Shown here piece after piece: positions 61,214 to 64,000 of a DNA stretch of 64,000 nt. Position 1 is the stretch's first letter, and every line of letters starts with the position of its first letter. Source of the DNA: Desulforhabdus amnigena (lineage in GTDB: Bacteria > Desulfobacterota > Syntrophobacteria > Syntrophobacterales > Syntrophobacteraceae); the NCBI RefSeq assembly GCF_027925305.1, contig NZ_BSDR01000001.1, positions 4,234,501 through 4,298,500 on the forward strand, written 5' to 3'. The position numbers and the translations under genes are program-made. Below the pieces are notes generated by a model that was not told where the DNA came from, did not search any database, and saw only the letters and a program-made list of their open reading frames with translations.

Positions 61214-61969
61214 TTGGGCTGGATCAATAAGTATATATTTTTAATTATTTTTTTAATTTTGATCACTTCCTTGTTTTCCGGCTGTGCCTCCTTGAATTCG
61301 AAGAAATTCCTGGAGCGAGAGACCTTTCGAAAGGAGGAGAAAACTGGCGCAAAGGGATGGTGGTACGCAAAGTTTCGAATGGATTGGCCCAAGGATGCGG
61401 AGCCACTGTGGCACATGGACCCGCTCCTGGCGCACCGGGTCATAGCCCCTGTTCTAAGCCGCTACAGTGAGGAGATCTCCTTGTGGCGTTTCCATCGAAG
61501 GGCCGCTCCGGATGCATCGGGACACCAGTTCAGTTTCATCTTTTATGCGGACCCCCAAGTGGCCGACCGGGTTTTTGCGTCTATTCGATCCAACAGAATT
61601 CTGAAAGATATGAAAAGTGCCGGTATCATCCTGGAGGACGTTTACGACGATACCGGCAGAATCAGCAAACCCAATGTGGAGGATACCAGCGATCGCAACT
61701 GGTCCCTGCCCATCCAGAAATCCTGGCCCTATTTCATCATGGGAGTCAGTCAAACGTGGCTGGACCTGATTGAACAAGGGGTGGTTCAAAGAGGAAAAAT
61801 AGACCGCTCGGCATCCTGCCGGGATATATTGGCTTTTTACAAAGGGGTAAATGAAGACATCGGTGCGACATGGCAGAAAGAAGGGCAGCATGCGTTCCTG
61901 CATCATCTGAACGCTCTTTTCGGGTATGAACCTCTTGTGATTTACGAGAAACGGCTGACGACATTCTGA
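61214..61969 (+). CDS. putative lipoprotein of unknown function
   Basis: A 251-residue protein with a lipoprotein signal: a hydrophobic run of about 15 residues ending in LFSGC, so Cys24 is the likely lipidation site. The mature part has charged helices and an FYADPQVADRVF segment, but I recognise no family. Start is TTG at 61214 with GGAG eight bases upstream. The gene converges with the SidJ-like gene downstream. Confidence 0.65.
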   Translation: MGWINKYIFLIIFLILITSLFSGCASLNSKKFLERETFRKEEKTGAKGWWYAKFRMDWPKDAEPLWHMDPLLAHRVIAPVLSRYSEEISLWRFHRRAAPDASGHQFSFIFYADPQVADRVFASIRSNRILKDMKSAGIILEDVYDDTGRISKPNVEDTSDRNWSLPIQKSWPYFIMGVSQTWLDLIEQGVVQRGKIDRSASCRDILAFYKGVNEDIGATWQKEGQHAFLHHLNALFGYEPLVIYEKRLTTF

Positions 61970-61985
61970 TGCCGAAGATAAGGGT

Positions 61986-63584
61986 TCAAACGGCTTCCGC
62001 CGCATAGCGGCCGGCGATGCAGAGGGCAGAAGCCGTCGCAACGAACTCGATGAGTTCGGGCAGAGAGATCCTGTCATTGAAGCCTCCGAGGTGAGGGCCG
62101 GTATGGATGACGATATCTTCCGTACCCTTTCTCAAGGTGCTGACCTGCGTCTGCGAAAAACCTCTTTCAAGCAAAAATTCCCTGAAGGCATCATCCGTCA
62201 TTTCCCGTTGGTCCACCGCGCGCAAAATTTCTTCCATATGGCGATCAACGCCCATTTCGTCGATCATGCGCCGGGTGAGCCTGTCCAGGTTGGCGGGAAT
62301 GGCGTCGGCCAATTCACGTCCTACAAATCCCCGGTAATAAAATTTCAGTATCCCTTCGATGAGTTCCCTCACAGAGGGTTGATGGAAGAGTTCCCGGGCG
62401 TCAACGGGTTTGCCCCGGCAATCGAAACCGACACGGCTCGAATCCTGATTGCGGAAATAGCTGCCCACCACCAGGAGGAGGCTCAAGATGTGCGTCCCGA
62501 TGTATTGATAGAGTTTTCGGCTCATACCTTGAAATGAAATGAGGTGTTCCAGGTCTCGAATTCCTGTAAGACCAAAGTTGGGATAACGGCACGAATGGAG
62601 CCACCGGTCCAACCTCCCACCTCGTGGCCATTCATACAGGCCGCCGTCGGCCCTGCGCTCTCTTTGAACGCGGTTATGGAACAGCGGAATGGGAGCCGAA
62701 TGAACAATGCCCCATGAGGCGAGTTTTCCGAGCAGCCAAGCATTTCGCAGCATGGTTTCCTTGAATGGACTGTGGTCTGGCTGTAAATTTTTGTTGGGTT
62801 CGTTGATATAATTGAAGTAATCCGGATGGGCAGTGAAGGCGATGGCATAGCCTTCCGGATGCAGGTCGCTCCGGATGCATCTAATGGCTGGAAGGCTCTT
62901 CAACCGAAAAAGAAGACTGCCATCGATCTTCAAAGGCGCAGGCACGTCGAATCGGACTGAAAAAGCCGAGCTGCAGGAACAAAGATGTTCCATCCAGGCC
63001 GCTTCCTGGCCAATGGCAGCCGGGCTGTCTTTTGAACACGCCAGCTTGACGACCAGTAAGGCTTCATGCTGCTCGATCGGCGCCACGAGGCTTCTGCCCA
63101 TCATGAAGGGATCTGAGGCGATGGACAATGCGTTTCGATCCAGCAATTCTTCCCAGTGAATGGGAGGGGCGTTTTCTGAGTGTTCTAACGGAAGTTCAGG
63201 ACCTCGTATGCCGAGAGGAAAGGATCCCATGGCTTCGGCTGCGGCCCTGTGGGCATGTCCTTTGGTCCGGCTCACAATGGATCTCAAGCTGCCGATGGCC
63301 GCTTCAACAACCGGTCGGTCTATTCTCTGCGCCACAGCAATGCACGCCAGTGTGTCTGCAGCTTCCTTGAAGAGGAAATAGGCCTGTTTTTGTGAAGTGT
63401 GCCTGGAATCTTCCAGAACATCTTTCAAAACGCTGACGGTCTCAACACAGACCGCTGCCGGAAATTTTTCGATCCACTGTCGTAGGTCGGTGAGTGCTAC
63501 ATAGAGCGCGCTGAAGTCCAGATTTCGGTTCTTGATGGATTGCTCGAGGTTCCTCAGTTCCCGGGCGATTGCGTGTTCATCCAT
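61986..63584 (-). CDS. putative SidJ-like pseudokinase with N-terminal helical repeats
   Basis: A 532-residue protein. Residues 1-125 look like helical repeats. A kinase-like region follows: Lys180 in LLVVKLAC is at the place of the beta-3 lysine, Glu194 or Glu200 could be the helix C acid, and GIVHSAPIPLFHN (292-304) resembles a catalytic loop in which the usual HRD Asp is absent. GIRD (341-344) may correspond to the metal-binding motif. The pattern resembles the SidJ-related pseudokinase family (Legionella SidJ relatives), which transfers glutamate or AMP instead of phosphorylating. No membrane segment is seen. It overlaps the upstream NlpC/P60-like gene by 31 bases. The family is a hypothesis. 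Confidence 0.55.
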   Translation of the reverse strand: MDEHAIARELRNLEQSIKNRNLDFSALYVALTDLRQWIEKFPAAVCVETVSVLKDVLEDSRHTSQKQAYFLFKEAADTLACIAVAQRIDRPVVEAAIGSLRSIVSRTKGHAHRAAAEAMGSFPLGIRGPELPLEHSENAPPIHWEELLDRNALSIASDPFMMGRSLVAPIEQHEALLVVKLACSKDSPAAIGQEAAWMEHLCSCSSAFSVRFDVPAPLKIDGSLLFRLKSLPAIRCIRSDLHPEGYAIAFTAHPDYFNYINEPNKNLQPDHSPFKETMLRNAWLLGKLASWGIVHSAPIPLFHNRVQRERRADGGLYEWPRGGRLDRWLHSCRYPNFGLTGIRDLEHLISFQGMSRKLYQYIGTHILSLLLVVGSYFRNQDSSRVGFDCRGKPVDARELFHQPSVRELIEGILKFYYRGFVGRELADAIPANLDRLTRRMIDEMGVDRHMEEILRAVDQREMTDDAFREFLLERGFSQTQVSTLRKGTEDIVIHTGPHLGGFNDRISLPELIEFVATASALCIAGRYAAEAV

Positions 63585-64000
63585 TTTTGTTTCTCTCGTT
63601 TTGCATTCAAATCCTGAGCGCTTCCCTCAGGCGTCAAAAGGGTCATCCCAGCGATTCTGTAAAGTAAATTTCCTCCCGGAAGCAGGATGTCGGGGAGTTC
63701 TATACCGGGCTGCAGGGTGGTGATGACTGTCTCTCCGATGATTTTCCTCCCTTCCCGCCCCACGGAATCCTTGGTCTTGATTCCCCAGGTGCTGTGAAAA
63801 ATGAGGGCTCTTCCGCGGTCTTCCCCGATGTAGAGCCCGATATGGCCGGGCATCCAGAGGAGTGTGAGGAAGGGAACGGCATTCCGGATGATGGTTTTTT
63901 CCTTTTCACGGAGTTCCAGTCCTTGAAGAGGAATGAAGAATCCCTCCCTTGCCTGCCTTGGGGAACTTCGGGGCAGCCAGATACCAAAGGGAGTGAAAAG
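63554..64000 (-). CDS. NlpC/P60-like (C40 peptidase) protein, partial
   Basis: The last 148 or so residues of a protein that starts beyond the right edge. MPGHIGLYIGED near residue 49 of the visible part and the following FHSTWG resemble the catalytic His-containing strand of NlpC/P60 cysteine peptidases; the DCSGL nucleophile would be upstream and is not in the window. Such enzymes cut peptidoglycan peptides. The 3' end overlaps the start of the kinase-like gene by 31 bases, so the two are coupled. Confidence 0.65.
   Translation of the reverse strand, partial: LFTPFGIWLPRSSPRQAREGFFIPLQGLELREKEKTIIRNAVPFLTLLWMPGHIGLYIGEDRGRALIFHSTWGIKTKDSVGREGRKIIGETVITTLQPGIELPDILLPGGNLLYRIAGMTLLTPEGSAQDLNAKREKQKWMNTQSPGN

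Overview
The window looks like a chromosome segment of an anaerobe-derived Desulfobacterota (deltaproteobacterium), most plausibly a Syntrophobacteraceae-type sulfate reducer or syntroph. That placement is inferred from gene content: a Wolinella-type FrdCAB/SdhCAB, rubrerythrin, rubredoxins and a flavodiiron oxygen reductase, a HEAT-repeat protein resembling DVU0298 of Desulfovibrio, small ferredoxins, and a fused CobA-HemD. No rRNA, tRNA, CRISPR array, phage or complete transposon was seen.

Bases 1-10784 (minus strand) hold one long respiratory operon. It starts with an Alternative Complex III set in the order actB, actC, actD, actF, actA. A cbb3-type heme-copper oxidase follows: ccoN, a fused ccoO-ccoP and ccoS. 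Then come two small membrane proteins, a lipoprotein cytochrome c and a TauE/SafE-family membrane protein cut by the window edge. Together these predict a quinol to ACIII to cbb3 oxygen-respiration chain. Bases 11.2-15.1 kb carry a cytochrome b5-like membrane protein and copZ-copA, which may supply copper to the oxidase.

Bases 15.2-19.7 kb (plus) are redox housekeeping: rubredoxin, a rubrerythrin-like ferritin, a glutaredoxin-like protein, a glutaredoxin-thioredoxin reductase fusion, a ferredoxin, a HEAT-repeat protein and a TIGR01777 epimerase. Bases 19.8-24.7 kb (minus) hold an unknown CxxCH protein, a UPF0282 metallohydrolase, a ferredoxin, a ZIP transporter, a PAC2 protein and a HAD phosphatase. 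Bases 24.8-30.4 kb (plus) run from a class IV aminotransferase, gmhA and an unknown Rossmann-like protein to an FmdB zinc ribbon, hemC and cobA-hemD.

Bases 30.6-40.2 kb contain mlaA, then ftsH with a molybdopterin oxidoreductase and a cysteine-dioxygenase-like cupin, then pepA with a ThiF-type enzyme, then serC. Bases 40.8-42.9 kb are AT-rich, with GAF and universal-stress genes followed by a gene-free stretch carrying a MITE-like element and one copy of a dispersed repeat. Bases 42.9-50.4 kb (minus) look like one operon: an ABC exporter with a large insertion in its ATPase domain, a cNMP-binding protein, an HD hydrolase, glutamate dehydrogenase and a PEP/pyruvate-binding protein.

Bases 50.6-53.2 kb are an oxygen-defence cluster (PerR/Fur, rubrerythrin, rubredoxin, flavodiiron protein). 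Bases 53.7-58.2 kb hold a membrane protein, a stand-alone SpoT-like hydrolase and the sdh/frd operon. Bases 58.8-64 kb hold a PiT phosphate transporter with its DUF47 partner, a DUF504 protein, a lipoprotein, a putative SidJ-like pseudokinase and the end of an NlpC/P60-like protein.

The themes that stand out are a complete ACIII-cbb3 chain next to classic anaerobe oxygen-defence genes, the odd ABC/cNMP operon, a kinase-like protein coupled to a cell-wall peptidase-like gene, and three families of palindromic intergenic repeats.
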